Positions 33,426 through 44,983 of a stretch of DNA of 64,000 nucleotides are shown here, in pieces. The DNA comes from Chimonanthus salicifolius (lineage: Eukaryota; Streptophyta; Magnoliopsida; Laurales; Calycanthaceae). Position 1 is the first letter of the stretch, and each line of letters starts with the position of its first letter. The DNA lies in assembly GCA_013350335.1 (NCBI GenBank), contig CM023538.1, positions 50,543,195 through 50,607,194 of the forward strand, written 5' to 3'. The position numbers and the translations under genes are program-made. The notes beneath the pieces are model-generated. The model saw only the letters and a program-made list of their open reading frames with translations. It was not told the DNA's origin and searched no databases.

Positions 33426-34894
33426 TTGTTTGCCGACTCAAGAAGAGCTTGTACGGGTTAAAACATGCACCACGACAATGGTACAAGAAATTCCACTCAT
33501 TCATGATAGAAAAGGGCTACAAACACACTTCAGGTAATTCATGTGTTTACTATAAGGTGTTTAAGGGTGATCAATTCATCATTTTGTTGTTATATGTGGA
33601 CGACATGCTGATATTTGGAAAGAGTCCCAAATTGATCAAGTTGTTGAAGGAAGAACTTGGCCCTGCAAGATAAATTTTGGGTATGGAGATTGATCGAGAT
33701 AGAAATAAAAAGAAAATTATCTTGTCTTAAGAAAAGTACATTGAGAAGATTCTGGAGTGATTCAGTATGAGGGATTGCAACTCCTTTAGCACCCCTTTTG
33801 ATTCTCACTTCAAAGTGAGCAAGGAATGTTGTCCTTCATCAGAAACTGAGAGAGATAGGATGAGTCAGATTCCATATCAGCCTGCTGATGGTAGTCTCAT
33901 GTAAGTGATGGTTTGCACGAGACCTGATATTACACATGCAGTTGGAGTGTTGAGCAGATTTATGTCGGACCCAGGACATGATCATTGGGAAGTAGTGAAA
34001 TAGATCTTCCGATACCTGAGAGGTACATCAATTATGGGCATCATGTTTGGTGGAGATCCGTTCATTACCGACTACACAGATACAGATATGCCAGGTGACC
34101 TTGATGGTCGCAAGTCCACTTCTGGATATGTTTTCACATTTGTTGGAGGAGCCGTCAGTTGGCAATCCTAGTTACAGAAGTGTGTAGCACTTTCCACAGC
34201 GGAGGCAGAGTACATAGCCACTACGTAAGCCGGGATAAAGATGGTATGGCAAAGGGATTCCTGTGGGAACTAGACATCAAATAAAAGGACTACACGATTT
34301 ATTGTGACAGTCAGAGCTCCATTGACTTGAGTAAGATTGCAATATATCACTCAAGAACCAAACACATCAATTTGAGGTATCACTGGTTGAGGGCAGCTAT
34401 TGATGAAAAACAAATTAGTGTTAAGAAGATTCATACAGATCACAATCCAGCAAACATGTTCACCAAAGTTCTTCCAAAGAACAAGTTCAAATTTTGGGTA
34501 GGGGCATCTGGCCTCTACAGGAGATGACATCTACCTCAGAGTATTCTCCTCCTCATGGGACTGGAGGGGGAGATTGTTGTGAGGTCCAGTCCCACTATTG
34601 GGCCTAGATTGTCTGTTGGGCTCAGCCCATGCCTGTAACTTAAGCCCTAGTATATATTCATATCTTTCTTTACTTTAGGGAAGCCTGTGTGCAATTAGTT
34701 GTGGATGATAGTGAGAGAAGAAGAGAGAAAGAGAGATGGTGGCTAACCCTTGTAATCTGGTGTATTTTTGCCTTCATAGTGAATTTGATCTCACTCCGTG
34801 GGCATAGGCAATTTTGCCGAACCACGTATCTCTGTGGGTTCAATCTCCTCTTGTGTGATTGATTGTGTGTGTGTTTGCATATTTTACTCCAACA
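33426..34894 (+). pseudogene. copia-3 3' part: reverse transcriptase, RNase H, 3' LTR
   Basis: Begins in reverse transcriptase (RLKKSLYGLKHAPRQWYKKF) and carries YVDDMLIF at about 33594, then CTRPDITHAVGVLSRFMSDP, RNase H with GRKSTSGYVFTFVGGAVSW (about 34108) and ALSTAEAEYIA, and the C-terminal TDHNPANMFTKVLPKNKFKF. Stops follow GPAR, IILS, LE, SLM, VVK and WQS, and there are frameshifts, so it is inactive. A polypurine tract (GGGACTGGAGGGGGAG, 34557-34572) precedes the LTR. The left edge is joined in frame to the hairpin array. All sequence before reverse transcriptase is missing. Confidence 0.85.
34575..34894 (+). repeat. 3' LTR of copia-3
   Basis: 320 bp from TGTTGTGAGGTCCAGTCCC to ACTCCAACA with TGTTG/CAACA ends, directly after the polypurine tract. 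A purine-rich GAGAGAAGAAGAGAGAAAG block lies in its middle. Confidence 0.8.
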
Positions 34895-34957
34895 CCAACA
34901 CATGCTCAGCTTGGAATGTGGTTCACCTACAATAAAAATTTGATTGATTTTAATAAA

Positions 34958-34980
34958 AAAGAAGAAGAAGAAGAAGAGAG
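34958..34980. repeat. GAA microsatellite
   Basis: About seven tandem GAA units, followed by GAGGAA. Confidence 0.8.
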
Positions 34981-35089
34981 GAATATATTCCCATTTACCT
35001 ATTCTTAGTTGCAAGAGAGTCAACCTTTTAACTGATCTTTGAAGTTTTGAATGTATTCTATATTTTATTTGAATGATCAGTATAAGATC

Positions 35090-36900
35090 ATTCCTCCTAT
35101 ACGATCTAATCCAATCTTAGTGTTAGTGCCCTGGCTTGCCGAGCCACCTATTTATCAATTCCATGACTTAGGTGAAGTATTGTCTCGGAAGTTTGAAGCA
35201 ATGATCAAGACTCAAGTGATGAAGATTGAATCAAGAACTCAAGCATTGGAGGATCAAATGCGGATTCATCATTATTGTGTATGGCAATCACAAAGGTATT
35301 GGCCATAGATGACTTTAGGTGGTACCCAACACCTTAGAGAAGACCTTCCCTAGGCTTAGAACTCACATTAGTAAAACATAAGTAAGCTTAGAAAAAATGG
35401 ACCAAGGACTTGGAACATCCATGAACAAATCTTTGGAATAATGTCGAGTGTGAAAATGTCATGACATGGGAGATTCTTTAAACCAACCAAATGTTGTAAT
35501 CCACTAGTAAGACCACCATGATTGTGTAGAGCATTGAAAGAGATTTTCATAGAGCCCAGGAACACTCAAAACGAAGTTCTAGAGCCCAAAATATGGTCAT
35601 TTTAGTGAAAGACAGTTTTGCTGAAAACCCAGGACCGACCTGTCATGGATCACGACCCATCGGTGGACCTAGGACTGACCTCTCAATGGAAACGACCTGT
35701 CGGTGTGAAAAAGACTCATTCTAACTGCCAAAACACTGTCTTTAATATTTCCCCTCTGACCGAGACTCTCGTGGGCTTGACCTGTCGGTGGACCCAGGAC
35801 CGATCCCTTGGTGCAAACGACCTATCGGTGTGAAAAAGACTCATTCTGACTGCCAAAACACTATCTTTTTTCACTTCTTCTCATACATAGACTCTCGTGG
35901 GATCATGACCTGTCGGTGAACCTAGACCTACCCCTCATGGTTACAGACCTGTCAAGTGCGTACGATTTATATCCGTTGGAAATGCACTCAACTTTCAACG
36001 GTCATATTCCAATGGTCACTTTTACGCACTGACCTCTCGACCAAAATGACCCCTTGGTGAATGGAACTTAGAAAAACTTCGGGATGCTTATTTAAAATCT
36101 GGATTTTGGAGGTATTGGTTAGACCCTTCAACTTGAAAAATCTCAAGGCAATCCCAAATATCCCAAACCTCTCCCAACCTCTCTCAAACACACATTAAAC
36201 AATTGGTAAATCATTTGTGTGATCATATCCTCTCTATAAGTCTTTACCTTGGTGAATCATTTACCAATCAACCATTTGATTGAGATAGAGAGAGAGAGAG
36301 AATCAAGCCTAGGATCAACTTGTAAATCCATATCCTAGCAACATTTTTCAACTTGTGATTGCACATACTCAAGGCACATCTTGAACATCACATTGGGAAT
36401 GAGAAGTCTTCAAGAAGCATACATCTATAAATGAGCTCATACAAAGGAAAGTGATTCTTAGTGATTTTATTTCATGAATCATTTTGTGAAGTGGACTAAG
36501 GCAAGGAAGCCAGAACCACTATAAAAAATAATGGGATAAGGAAGTAGACCTTGGGTTGGTCGAACCTTTCAAAATGTAGGACAAGTGGATTAAGGAGGCT
36601 TGGCTCCGGAACCACTATAAAAAATGTAGAGCGTTGTCTCTGGCACATGTGGTGGATGGAATTCCCAACCAATTGAATACGGTGGAAGTCCTACTCTATT
36701 TGTGAGGGTGTAAGTCCCCACATAGTGAATTTGGGCTAACCGAAGGTTGGGTGAGTCCTTAAAGTGGATGTAGGTTATCTAACCGAACCATTATAAATTG
36801 GTCTTGTAGGTGTTGATCTTTACATGTGTGATTGTTCTTATAATTGTGCACACTTTTGATCATACAACCCATCTCTCTTTATTAACATTATTAATCCACT
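35090..36900 (+). repeat. Diverged LTR-like repeat, perhaps Sirevirus-type
   Basis: 35095-35350 repeats the 30-kb sequence. 36495-36625 holds two copies of AACCACTATAAAAAAT with GTGGATTAAGGAGGCTTGG, a pattern I associate with Sirevirus LTRs. A GA microsatellite lies at 36288-36301. No coding domain is recognisable. The open frame at 35051-35308 (LALEDQMR-like coiled sequence) could be a gag scrap. Edges are not defined. Confidence 0.5.
35625..36055. repeat. Array of CGACCTGTCGGTG / ACCGA words
   Basis: GACCTGTCGGTG, CGACCCATCGGTGG, CGACCTATCGGTGTG, AGGACCGACC and GACCTCTCGACC recur. A larger unit of roughly 130 bp (GTGTGAAAAAGACTCATTCT to CCAAAACAC) is duplicated at about 35702 and 35829. 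The words are CpG-bearing near-palindromes. Confidence 0.7.
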
Positions 36901-37225
36901 ACAAATTTGTTAATTAATCAAGAAATTTGTGAAGACCGTAAAAATTGGACATTGTCATATTCACCCACCCAAACCAACACACACAAACCCCCGCCCGCGC
37001 CCCACCCCCCCTCCCTCTCTTTCCCCTTTTCCTCCTCTCGGGATAATCTTGGTTCTTGTTCTAGCACCCAAGGGAACTATCACTCAGTATAAAAATGGTT
37101 CAATGATTCATTTATAAACCGGAAATGTTGATAATTTGTTGCCATTTTTATAGTGATCTTAGCCTTTTATTTGCATGGCAATGGATGGGAAGATGGAACT
37201 CCTCATCAGTGAATGTTGAGAACCA

Positions 37226-40196
37226 TGTAATGTGACACCCCGAAAATTTTCATATTTGTTAATTGGATTAAAAAGAATAATTAATGATTAATTGAGATTA
37301 AGGAGACTTAATTAAGTAATTAAGACGGAAGTATGTGTGATTTAAATTAGAGATTAAAATATAATTTAATGTCAAGTGGTGCGATGATAAATTAATTTAT
37401 GAAATTTATTAAAAATAAATTAATTATGTGGCGTCTTGCCACATGGGCAATGCGTGGCATGCCACATGGAAAGGTGTGACCCAACACCACACTCCTAACT
37501 TAGGGCAACCACAAAAGAAAGGAAAGAAAATTCATTACTCCTTATTTTAATACCCTCACACGGCACTCTCCTTATCCCATTTTGCTTCACACGGCATTCT
37601 CCTCCACACGGCAAAGGCTTCCATTTCCACCCCTGACCATCGTGTATCCCTTTCTTCCATCCTCTCACACGTTTTCTTCTCCTTTCTTCTCATCCATTAG
37701 AGAAACTCAAGCAAGGGAAGAAAAGAAGAAAAGAAGAAGAAGGAAAGAAGAAAAATTGTGGAAAAGCTTCGCAAAAGGTTAGTTTTTCTCCCTAGACTTA
37801 ATTTGAAGATTATGATAGTTTAGAATCAATCCAAAACAAATTCGGGTTAAGAAATTGGAAATTGGAAATTTTGTAGATTTTTGGGTTTCCTCACTACTCA
37901 TGAAATTTGATTTAAGATCCATGCATTTGTTAATCAAATCATGAGTATTAAGCCTCTAAAATGTGACCAATTATATGAGGAATCAATCTAAGGGATTAGA
38001 TGTAAGAATCTAGGCCAATGACCCACCCTATGTGATTTTCGAGTTCAAGAAACTCAGCCCGCACTGCAGTTTTTTGTACTTTTCTGCAAGTGACTGTCTG
38101 AGGAAGACAGGTCTCAAAACCTGTCTTGGAACCTCCTCGGATGTTCTGAGACAAGTACCGAAGGGATATTCCGAAGACCATTGAAAGATATGAGGTCTCG
38201 GAACCTTGCTTGGACGTTCCGAGACCAAGTTCCGAGAAGACCAATGAACACCCGAAAGAACTAAACACTTAGGAAAAATTGTTAAGTCCAAAAGAGATCC
38301 CGAAGTCTCGGAACCTGGGTCGGAAGTACCAAGACCAAGTTCCGAGCAACCTATTATGAACTACCTGTCTCAGAAGTGCCGAAAGAAGACCTAGAAGTTT
38401 CGAAGTCTCGGAACATGGTTCCGAGGTTCCGAATTCAAGTTCCTAGTAGAACCTATGTATTGTATACTTCGGACGATTTGAGGGATGACCCGGATATTCC
38501 GAAGCTTCAGAACAAGCTTCAGAAGTGCCGAACCAGGTGACCCAAGTTCCGAACTAACAATGACCAGACTGTTTTGATCTTAACCCCACACCCTAGTTTT
38601 GATCGTTAATGTGGGATTAATAAGACAAAAATAATATTCTCCAAATCTTACCCACTCAATGATAATTAATAAAAGCACTAGGTATTAGATTTGGAAATCA
38701 AAGACATAAACTAATGACGTGATTATTATGTCTTGATAGATGAAAATAACCGAAGGACTTGAAGGTGACTTAGAGGTGCGCGAGCCGTATCAATTCGTCC
38801 TCCCCAGCAACTCATCTCCAATCAAGTAGTTTTTCCTTCATTTTTGAATTACCAAGTGATAATATAAATATATGCTTGAATACAAGTTGTATGAATTATT
38901 TTGAAAGCATGTTTTGATGATGAATAGTTAATGCATACTTTTGAGTATGGAAAAATGTAAATTGTTTTATACTTGATAGAATGGATTTGGCATCATTTCA
39001 TAGCCATGTGTTTCATTCATTTGCATGGGATGGGAAGAGCATGCACCAAAACAAATGGATGACATACTTTGATTTTGGAAAGATATTTATATACATATGA
39101 ATTGATTACCCATTTATTTGGCCAAGTCCATGAACACAAATTATGACATACTAATTGGGCAGAATGCTCCAGGGTCAGTAGAAGTCCCAAAACCTATGCA
39201 GGAGTATGGGAGTCTAGCACTCCCCCGGTAGTTCCGGTTAAATGCTAGTATTGGGTAGTAGCTCCCAGCTGGTGCCCCAGAAAAGCTACGGACATAAATG
39301 GTCATTGTTTATAACTATTGAATGAGACAGAAAGATTGACCAATGCATAGGGCGTGAGATGGGCTTGCATAGATTCATGTCACCATGGCATAACACATCA
39401 TATTGATTTTTAAGTACATTTGAAATGATCATGATTCTTATTTGTATGAAATGATTATGAAATGGATTTGAATGAGTTCTTAGTACTTGTATGAAATGAA
39501 TTTTGAAATACGGGATGGGTATTATTTTCGAATGAGAAGTATATTATGTATAATATATATGATTTGTTTTTCTATTTTTATTAATTCACATATTGGTACC
39601 CACTTTGATGGAAATTCCTACTGGGTGCGTTGACTAAGTCCACAATTTTTTTCCCTATTTAGAGTCTAATGCAGGAAACGAAAAAGGTGATGAAGCAGGT
39701 CCAAGTAATAGCCAAGCGTGAGTAGAAATGAAGTAAAAAGGAAGATCTTGGGATAATCACACTCTTTTTTTTTATATTTTGAAATTGAAGAGGACTTAGC
39801 TCATTTGGTATTCTATTTACATTTTGAGAGAATGTAATTTTGTAGGAGTTATGAGTATAGAAATGTAAAAACTTATGTTTAAACTCCTAGATAATTGTGT
39901 CATACTCTTTATTTGACATTTAACTTATATGGGATCCTTATACATTACTTTGGTATGTGAATGTTTATTAATCAGATATACTAAATGTTTATGTATATGC
40001 TTAAGTAGGTTTACATAAGTGTGTTGCAAATGTTAAAATGGTCTCTCTCCTTGAGCAGACACTGGTTGGGCCAGTCGGAGGTCGGGTCTTCGGACACGGA
40101 CTTGATTCGCATCATTATGCTCGCCTCTCTCCCCACTCAAATATCCTTATCATATTACTCTGATCCTATTGAGAGAGAGAGGTGCGCTACATGTAG
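37226..40196 (+). mobile_element. Solo LTR, 2,961 bp, gypsy-like ends
   Basis: 37231-40191 runs from TGTGACACCCCGAAAATT to GTGCGCTACA, with near-matching 5-bp flanks TGTAA and TGTAG. It contains a CT-rich segment (37560-37780), a GAAGAAAAG leader with GGTTAG, the CTCGGAAC word array, and TACTGGGTGCGTTGACTAAG near 39630. Equivalents of that last block occur at 49600 and 51370 in the other LTRs. There is no internal domain or primer site, so it is a solo LTR. Superfamily is inferred from the ends and length only. Confidence 0.75.
38095..38550. repeat. Array of CTCGGAAC / GTTCCGAG words
   Basis: GTCTCGGAACC, AAGTTCCGAG, GGTTCCGAGG, CCGAAG and similar words recur. The best hairpin pairs GGTCTCGGAAC (38194-38204) with GTTCCGAGACC (38216-38226), an 11-bp perfect stem. 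Confidence 0.8.
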
Positions 40197-40983
40197 ATCT
40201 AAGGTAGTCTTAGTTCTCAAGAACGAGAAAACTATTTCTGAATTTATCTTCATTCAAAGAATGATCATCTCCCACCAAAACGACTCAAAAGACTCGTCTC
40301 TTTGTACTTGTAGCTATCAATTTTACATAAAAAGTTACGTATAGGTTCGATTTACATTATCTAATAAGCACTTTGAATCTAGTATTTTGTTAAGTAATGA
40401 AATCTAACTATTCAGTCTTTACATTAAAAACTTTATTTCCTTTGAAAATAAAGAAAACGGTATTTCACCAATGAAAAAAAGCTCTCTTTTTCTCATTAAA
40501 TATTTTATCCTCTTTTTTTAAAAAAGAGCCCTTATTCAATGGATGAACAAAGAAGAATTTCATTTTGTATTCTCTTCATTTCTCATAGCTGATTAATGGC
40601 GAACAATCCTAAATGACATGAAGAAACTAAACTCCATCTAACTAGCTATTTGGAGTGGAAATCTATCTTAATGAGCAAATTTCAAACAGCTGCAAACGCA
40701 AAGCTAAGATCAAAAGCAAATCATATAGCTGACCAAATTTTAGCTAGAAAAGAAATGAAAAGTACAAAATCACTAGCATTGATCATTAGTAGTTTATATG
40801 GAAGGTGACATAGCTTAAGAAGAGAGACAAATACACTTTTACCAAATCCTAAAATTCAAACTCCTTGTAGGAGATGACAAATTATTGTGCCAACTACTGG
40901 TTTGAGACCTTACTAAAACTACGACGGAGACGGTGACGAAGACAACGACAACGAGGACAATTATCTCATAAAACTAACATGAT
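40197..40983. other. Intergenic, 3' flank of the cysteine-rich gene
   Basis: No gene recognised. The GACGACGAAGACAACGACAACG run at about 40920-40960 lies just beyond the stop of the minus-strand gene. Confidence 0.5.
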
Positions 40984-41367
40984 CTAGCAATTCCAGTAGC
41001 ATTTGTTGCAATTAAGCACGCACCGCCCGGGTAAGTGTCTTTTGCCAATGCCATCAAAATTCATGCCACAGTTCTTCAAACACTGAAGCTTCTTCTTGTG
41101 GCATTGTTCCTTCTTCCCACAGACATTAGATGTTACCTTAACCATTTTGCCCAAGTGGGCTCTGATCACATTCATCTGTTTTGCAGTCGCTTCTTTTGTG
41201 GTTCTTTTTTGGACCCAAAACCCACCTCTTTTGGGCGGAAAACCACTTGGACCATGTCGCAGAGTTGCCGGATTACTGCTTGGAGACTCAACTGATGTGC
41301 TGGTCATGGCATCTACGACCATAGCAGTGAGCAATAACACAAACAGGAACCCACAAATAGTTTTCAT
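40984..41367 (-). CDS. Small secreted cysteine-rich protein, 127 aa
   Basis: A single exon from ATG 41367 to TAG 40984. Residues 1-20 are a signal peptide (MKTICGFLFVLLLTAMVVDA). The mid-region is Ser/Pro-rich, then basic (GFPPKRGGFWVQKRTTKE). The C-terminal 46 residues carry eight cysteines spaced C-x5-C-x6-C-x3-C-x15-C-x3-C-x2-C-x3-C, ending in NCNKCYWNC. A TATATAT box sits about 70 bp upstream. The even cysteine count and secretion signal point to a disulphide-rich apoplastic peptide. The layout loosely recalls plant cell-wall-type cysteine-rich proteins with a CxxxC-CxxC tail, but I cannot name the family. The basic KR/KKK runs may be processing sites; that is inference. Confidence 0.78.
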   Translation of the reverse strand: MKTICGFLFVLLLTAMVVDAMTSTSVESPSSNPATLRHGPSGFPPKRGGFWVQKRTTKEATAKQMNVIRAHLGKMVKVTSNVCGKKEQCHKKKLQCLKNCGMNFDGIGKRHLPGRCVLNCNKCYWNC

Positions 41368-41432
41368 CTTTGTATCTTCTGATCCTCTCTCTTTTCACGG
41401 AATGGCTTGTGCTGAAGGGATCTTTGGGAGGA

Positions 41433-41439
41433 ATATATA
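41433..41439 (-). promoter_or_regulatory. TATA box of the cysteine-rich gene
   Basis: CTATATATTCC on the minus strand about 70 bp before the ATG. Confidence 0.6.
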
Positions 41440-41444
41440 GGGAA

Positions 41445-41999
41445 CCTGATTCTTTTACACAGATTTCTCATTCCTCAACGGAATTTTAGAAATGGGAAAT
41501 GTGTGGGGAGTCATGAATATGTGAACCCAAGTGGGAATGATGCAAGCACAATGTAGACTAGTGATCGAAGTTATTACTCCAAAAAAATAAAGAGACAATA
41601 GGTAAAAAACATTATAACAATTACCTCAATTTCAAAATTCCAGCTCTTGATTGTTGTCTTTAAGTAAATCAATGGCTTATTTCAATAGAAACTTAGTTGC
41701 TTATAGAAAAGGCTAAAACAAATGAGAAAGGATTTACTCCTGCCCTGGCCGTATACTCGTTGGTGCGGTCAGAGTATTTTTCTTAAAATATTATCAACGG
41801 TGTTGTTTTGAGTCCCAATGATGATATTATTTTAATTTTAGTCATCAAATCTATCTAAATATAAAAATATTTTTTAGTAATAAATTTTATTTTTCTATAA
41901 AAAGTTTAAAATTGAATGATTAAAAATAGAATTTTTAACTTTAAAAAACTTCCAAATCTGTATCTTGAGTTAGCCATCCATTTGTTAATTTATGTATTG
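41445..41999. other. Intergenic, promoter side of the cysteine-rich gene
   Basis: AT-rich with no further element recognised. Confidence 0.4.
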
Positions 42000-42447
42000 G
42001 TTATGATCAAGGGTATAGATATCGGCTTTTAACAGCCGTATAATATCGGCCGATACATATTGTATTGGCCCTGCAGCCTTCATATCGGCTTATATGGTCG
42101 ATATATCGCCGATATATATTGGTCCGATAGCGGCCAATATAATTAATATCGGTATTTAAAAAAAAAATCAAAATGGTGATGGGCCCGGTTCAAAATATCG
42201 GCCAATATCAGCCCAATATCGGCCCAGATATAGGCCGATATCAGCCGATATTTACATTTTCAATTTTTTTTAAAAAAAATAGTTTCCTTTTCGGTTTTTT
42301 TATATTTTTTAATTTAAAAATAATAAAATAATACCGATATTTAGCAAAAAAAAAAAAAACAAAAAGATGAGAGAGAATCATATCGGCCGATATTTGCTTG
42401 TTGGCCGAATTATCGGCCGGGACATTTTTTGCACCCCTGGTTATGAT
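42000..42447. mobile_element. Short hAT-like element with TATCGGCCGATA array and 8-bp TSD
   Basis: 42008-42439 (432 bp) starts CAAGGGTATAGATATCGG and ends CATTTTTTGCACCCCTG. The outer bases fit a hAT-type CAGGGGTGCA terminus, though the left copy is diverged. It is flanked by perfect GTTATGAT copies (42000-42007 and 42440-42447). TATCGGCCGATA occurs exactly at 42044-42055 and 42381-42392, with many one-base variants (ATCGGCCAATAT, ATCAGCCGATAT). An A-run and a T-run face each other in the centre. No coding capacity. Confidence 0.87.
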
Positions 42448-43108
42448 TGTCATTGAGGATATATCATCAATTTGAATATTTTACTCAAGAGATGGATTCT
42501 AATGCTCAATATTTGACAGTTGTTGCTCTCCAATGGTTTTAAACTGAAAAATAGGCTTGCTAAGCTGCATTTTCTTAGAAATCAGGTCTACTAATCATGG
42601 TTTAAAGTCGTCTAGTGGTACTACTTGATGAACTTTTTCAGAAAATCCTCAAAAGTTTGAAAATGGTACCTTTTCGATTTTGATAGAGCAAATATATCAA
42701 CCGTCTCGGCGATTTGCAACTACGACACAACTATATCAAAAGGAAACAAGATGTGATCTAAGATCTGCCTCCCCATTATATTTGAAAAGTTTTGGAATTT
42801 TAAAGCCTTGGGGTAAAGTGACAATGAACACTTTGCAGAAATCTTTAAACCCTCTCTTTATAGAGTTATTCAGAAGACTTGAACATGTTTCGAGCATTAA
42901 TCAAGTACTCTATGAGACCTGAACAACTTAATCATTAAAAGAAAAAACAAATCTTTAAACCTTTTTTTACCTACGTCTAGTTCACCTTTTGATCACATCT
43001 TCTATAGTTTATTCAAACTTTTACCCATTATCAAAATGAATTCCCTGATTGTCCCTTGATAAATTGCCCTATCATGAGAAGTTCGAGCGCCAACAGATTT
43101 GTCCAAAG
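42448..43108. other. Intergenic, no gene recognised
   Basis: No conserved motif on either strand. Confidence 0.5.
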
Positions 43109-43760
43109 TGTTGGGAAAATGTACATTTCCCTATTCTAAAAATCCAATAGCCACAATAGTAACAATGGTGATGGAAGCAATCAACTGAAAATTAAATCAA
43201 TCAAATATCAGAGGAACACCACTGAATTTACTTGGAAAACCCCTTCAATGTGAAGAGTAAAAACCACGGGCAACTCTGAATCAATGCACTATATCAAATT
43301 AGAGAGTACAATATTCTTCTTAGAGTTATGCTCAAAGTCTGAGGATTAGAATTGTAAGAGAAAAAATAACATTGATCAAAATACCCAAAATTGAACCTAT
43401 TCCAGATTGATAAAAAAGATGGTTGGATCTAATTTGAGTTACGTTCCCTATCTCTCTCTGTCTCAGATTTGTTGCTCGATAACCTCTCTCGCTTCAAACT
43501 AATCTTGATGCAGATTGCTGGCCGGATTTTCTCACTCTGAGACTTTTCTCTTTTCTCTCGCACTATTTTTTTTGCTCTCGAAACTGTGTTCTACTTCATG
43601 CCTCCCACAGCTTCGAACGGATGTACTGGAGTCTCCCTCTCGTCTCACACCTTCTGTGTTAGACGGAAAATACAACAGTCCCACACTTCTCTTGTTTCCT
43701 TCCACTTTTTTATTTCTTTATTTACTTTTGTTGGGTCAGTGGTGTAGGGCTGGAGCCACA
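43109..43760 (-). repeat. 3' LTR of copia-4
   Basis: In minus orientation the LTR starts TGTGGCTCCAGCCC at 43760 and ends TTTTCCCAACA at 43109 (652 bp). A polypurine tract GGGACTGGAGGGGGAG (43781-43766) lies just before it, nearly identical to that of copia-3. Confidence 0.72.
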
Positions 43761-43869
43761 AAAATCTCCCCCTCCAGTCCCACTGAGAGGAGGACACTCC
43801 CTAGAACACGGGAGTGCTCAAACTAGGCATATCCCTATAGATCTCGTGTCTACCAGTAGGTAATGTCTT

Positions 43870-44216
43870 TGTCATTATATATAACACATTCTTGTCTTCA
43901 AACTTCAACTGAACACCCATTTGTTCTTGAACGTTTTCTTACCCTTAGGTAACTTTACCAATTCATGTGTGTGATTCTCATGCAGGGACTTCATCTCTTC
44001 TTGCATAGCTTTCAACCACTCACCTTTGCATTTGTTTTCTTGAACTTTTTCAAAACTCTCTAGTTCATTTCCATCATTGAGCATCAAATACTCATATGAA
44101 GAATACTTCTTAGATGTCTGACTATCTTTGATCGATCTTCTCAATTGTGGTAGAATTGGTGGCTCGGTAAGTGGCTTTTGAGAGGCTTGTTCACGTTGTT
44201 CAATATCATGTGTAGG
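43870..44216 (-). pseudogene. copia-4 reverse-transcriptase N-terminal scrap
   Basis: Minus strand: PPILPQLRRSIKD, then the YLMLNDGNELESFEK region, WLKAMQEEMKSLHENHTHEL and KLPKGKKTFKNKWVFS, the entry of copia reverse transcriptase. It stops there. The catalytic part and RNase H have been lost between here and the polypurine tract at 43781, so the copy is internally deleted. On the other side it is cut at 44217 by an LTR-like sequence. Confidence 0.8.
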
Positions 44217-44983
44217 TGTAATGACGCGACTCAATTTGATTTGCGCCATGTTCGATTTAGATTTGTGAAAAAAAAAAAACAAAATGCCCAGACCCGTGTG
44301 GGATCCACTGGCCCACACTCTCCCTTTATCTCATTACTTCTTGCATGAACAATAAAAGAGAGAGAGAGAGAGGGCGATAGAAAAAAGGAAAAGAAAGAGG
44401 GAGAATGGCAAGAAGGAGGAGGAAAACGAGAGGTAGGGCGAGAAAAATAGGCAAAGGAGAGTGAGAGAAAGGAAGGAAAAAAGAGGGAGAAGGCGAGACA
44501 AAGAGAGACAGAAAGGGAGAGAGAGAGAGGATGAGCCTCTCCTTGCACCATATTTCCCCTCTCCATCCTTGCATGCAAAGAAGTTAGGTCTTTCTCTTGA
44601 GCAAACACTTCCTCTTGGGATCTTCAAGCTAAGGTGGCATCTCTTGGGAGGATTTTCTCCCTCAAGGTAATTCTTTCCCTTCCCTTAGCTCCATATTCTC
44701 TTTAAGTTTCTGACTTGTTCTAGTTGGAAGAGAAATGGGTACATTAAGAGGGAAATGATTGTGACTCAAGGAGAAGGGGGAGAAAGTTGGGAATTTAGCC
44801 CAAGCTTGAACAATTATAATTAGGGATTTATACTTGAGAATTTGGGCTTGAGCCCAAAGAAGTTAGGGGCTCTTGTTGCTTAGGGAGAATTATGGGATTC
44901 TAAGATGAATTGAATTGATGAAAATTGGGGAAGAGGAGAGTGGACTTCCCATTGTATGAACATTAGGTTTCAAATTTTGGGTT
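44217..44983 (+). repeat. LTR-like fragment interrupted by the 44989 solo LTR
   Basis: Begins TGTAATGACGCGACTC and has a CT/GA-rich segment (44345-44530), then CCCTCAAGGTAATTC and G-rich leader-like sequence. The sequence on the far side of the solo LTR (51867-52590) is probably its continuation, with a missing 3' end. It encodes nothing; the long overlapping minus frames here are purine/pyrimidine simple sequence. Confidence 0.5.

Noticed and set aside
43515..43826. 103-codon plus-strand frame with a hydrophobic start
   Set aside because: It lies antisense in the copia-4 LTR and polypurine tract.
44231..44627. Overlapping minus-strand frames with Ser/Leu/Phe runs
   Set aside because: Produced by GA/CT simple sequence in an LTR-like region; no conserved motif.
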